Below, one piece after another: positions 63,555-64,000 of a stretch of 64,000 nt of DNA (the stretch's first letter is position 1; every line of letters starts with the position of its first letter). A program made the position numbers and the translations under genes. The notes beneath the pieces are model-generated. The model was given only the letters and a program-made list of their open reading frames with translations, was not told the DNA's origin and ran no database searches. This stretch comes from Streptomyces violens (GTDB taxonomy: Bacteria; Actinomycetota; Actinomycetes; Streptomycetales; Streptomycetaceae). The stretch spans positions 248,001 through 312,000 of the forward strand of contig NZ_JOBH01000004.1 in assembly GCF_000717745.1 (NCBI RefSeq). The letters run 5' to 3'.

Positions 63555-64000
63555 ATGTTGCATCAACGATCCCGAATACTCGGTGGCACGCTGGCCGGCG
63601 TGCTCGTCGCTGCCGGCCTCGCGACCCTGGCGCCCTGGCAGTCGCAGGCCACCCCGCCCGGCGAAAAGACCGTCACCGCCACGCTGTTCGAGCGGCCGTA
63701 CGCGGACGTCGGCAGGGCCTGCACCGACCAGCTCGGCCCGGCCGGGTACGGCTATGTCGAGGTCTCACCCGCCTCGGAACACATCAAGGGCGACCAGTGG
63801 TGGACGTCGTACCAGCCGGTGAGTTACAAGATCGCGGGCCGGCTCGGCGACCGCGACGCCTTCGCCGCCATGGTCTCCGCCTGTCACAAAGCCGGAGTCA
63901 AGGTCATCGCCGACGCCGTCATCAACCACATGTCCTCCGGGTCCGGCACGGGCACCGGCGGCACGCAGTACACGAAGTACGGCTATCCCGGGTACTACCA
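63555..64000 (+). CDS. Secreted alpha-amylase, GH13 (partial, runs off window end)
   Basis: First 148 residues. Sec signal peptide ([20 protein letters not shown]) with cleavage near SQA-TPP, then the GH13 barrel: [54 protein letters not shown], and conserved region [15 protein letters not shown] with the calcium-site Asn-His. Matches Streptomyces alpha-amylases of the GH13_32 type. ATG 63555 with AAGGAG 4 bases upstream. Catalytic residues lie beyond the window. Confidence 0.92.
   Translation, partial: MLHQRSRILGGTLAGVLVAAGLATLAPWQSQATPPGEKTVTATLFERPYADVGRACTDQLGPAGYGYVEVSPASEHIKGDQWWTSYQPVSYKIAGRLGDRDAFAAMVSACHKAGVKVIADAVINHMSSGSGTGTGGTQYTKYGYPGYY

Overview
The window is high-GC actinobacterial DNA, almost certainly a Streptomyces chromosome. 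The pointers are extreme GC bias at third codon positions, many GTG starts, ATGA/GTGA stop-start overlaps, a cvn conservon (sensor kinase, roadblock, small GTPase), EshA-type shell proteins, a DUF6397-like gene, twin-arginine signal peptides and a single rare TTA leucine codon. No tRNA, rRNA, CRISPR array, transposase, integrase or prophage gene was seen.

Layout. 1-8160: a partial alanine-type aminotransferase, an HxlR regulator, a HAD phosphatase, an XRE-cupin regulator, a TehB-like methyltransferase, a coupled operon (quinone oxidoreductase plus two acyl-CoA dehydrogenases, one with and one without the catalytic-Glu motif) and a GntR/TetR fusion regulator. 8331-16535: a FAD monooxygenase divergent from that regulator, a Gly-rich secreted membrane protein, a complete five-gene oligopeptide/nickel-type ABC importer and a small membrane protein. 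16547-40687 is one long minus-strand run: a secreted phosphodiester glycosidase with a TTA codon, a Tat-exported amidase, two tandem Family 2B encapsulin (EshA-type) shell genes, a xylulokinase, an acetyl-xylan-esterase-like hydrolase, a polar amino-acid ABC importer, a homocysteine methyltransferase, a GH2 beta-galactosidase, an organosulfur cluster (FMN reductase, two MsuC/SfnB/DszC-type flavoproteins, SfnG dimethylsulfone monooxygenase, upstream leader peptide with a Cys near its end), and a SWIM zinc-finger/SNF2 helicase pair. 40835-50683: small hypotheticals, an MpaB-type oxygenase, a methyltransferase, a conservon lacking the DUF742 (CvnC) member, a second lone roadblock gene, a DUF6397-like gene and TesB. 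50826-64000: a Ski2-like helicase, a membrane metal-dependent hydrolase, two 18-bp minisatellites, a heterodimeric ABC exporter with one degenerate ATP site, an L,D-transpeptidase-like lipoprotein, DctA, a Tat-exported GH109-like protein and the start of a secreted alpha-amylase.

How the genes work together. The most notable assembly is the pair of encapsulin shells lying directly downstream, on the same strand, of a xylulokinase, an enzyme class proposed as Family 2 encapsulin cargo; no terpene cyclase (the better-known cargo) is nearby. The organosulfur genes make a pathway from dimethylsulfone to methanesulfinate and methanesulfonate, with a putative attenuator in front. Several carbohydrate functions (lacZ, esterase, xylB, GH109, amylase) fit a plant-debris saprophyte. 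Regulatory sites are read by eye. Identity percentages and database matches were not computed.
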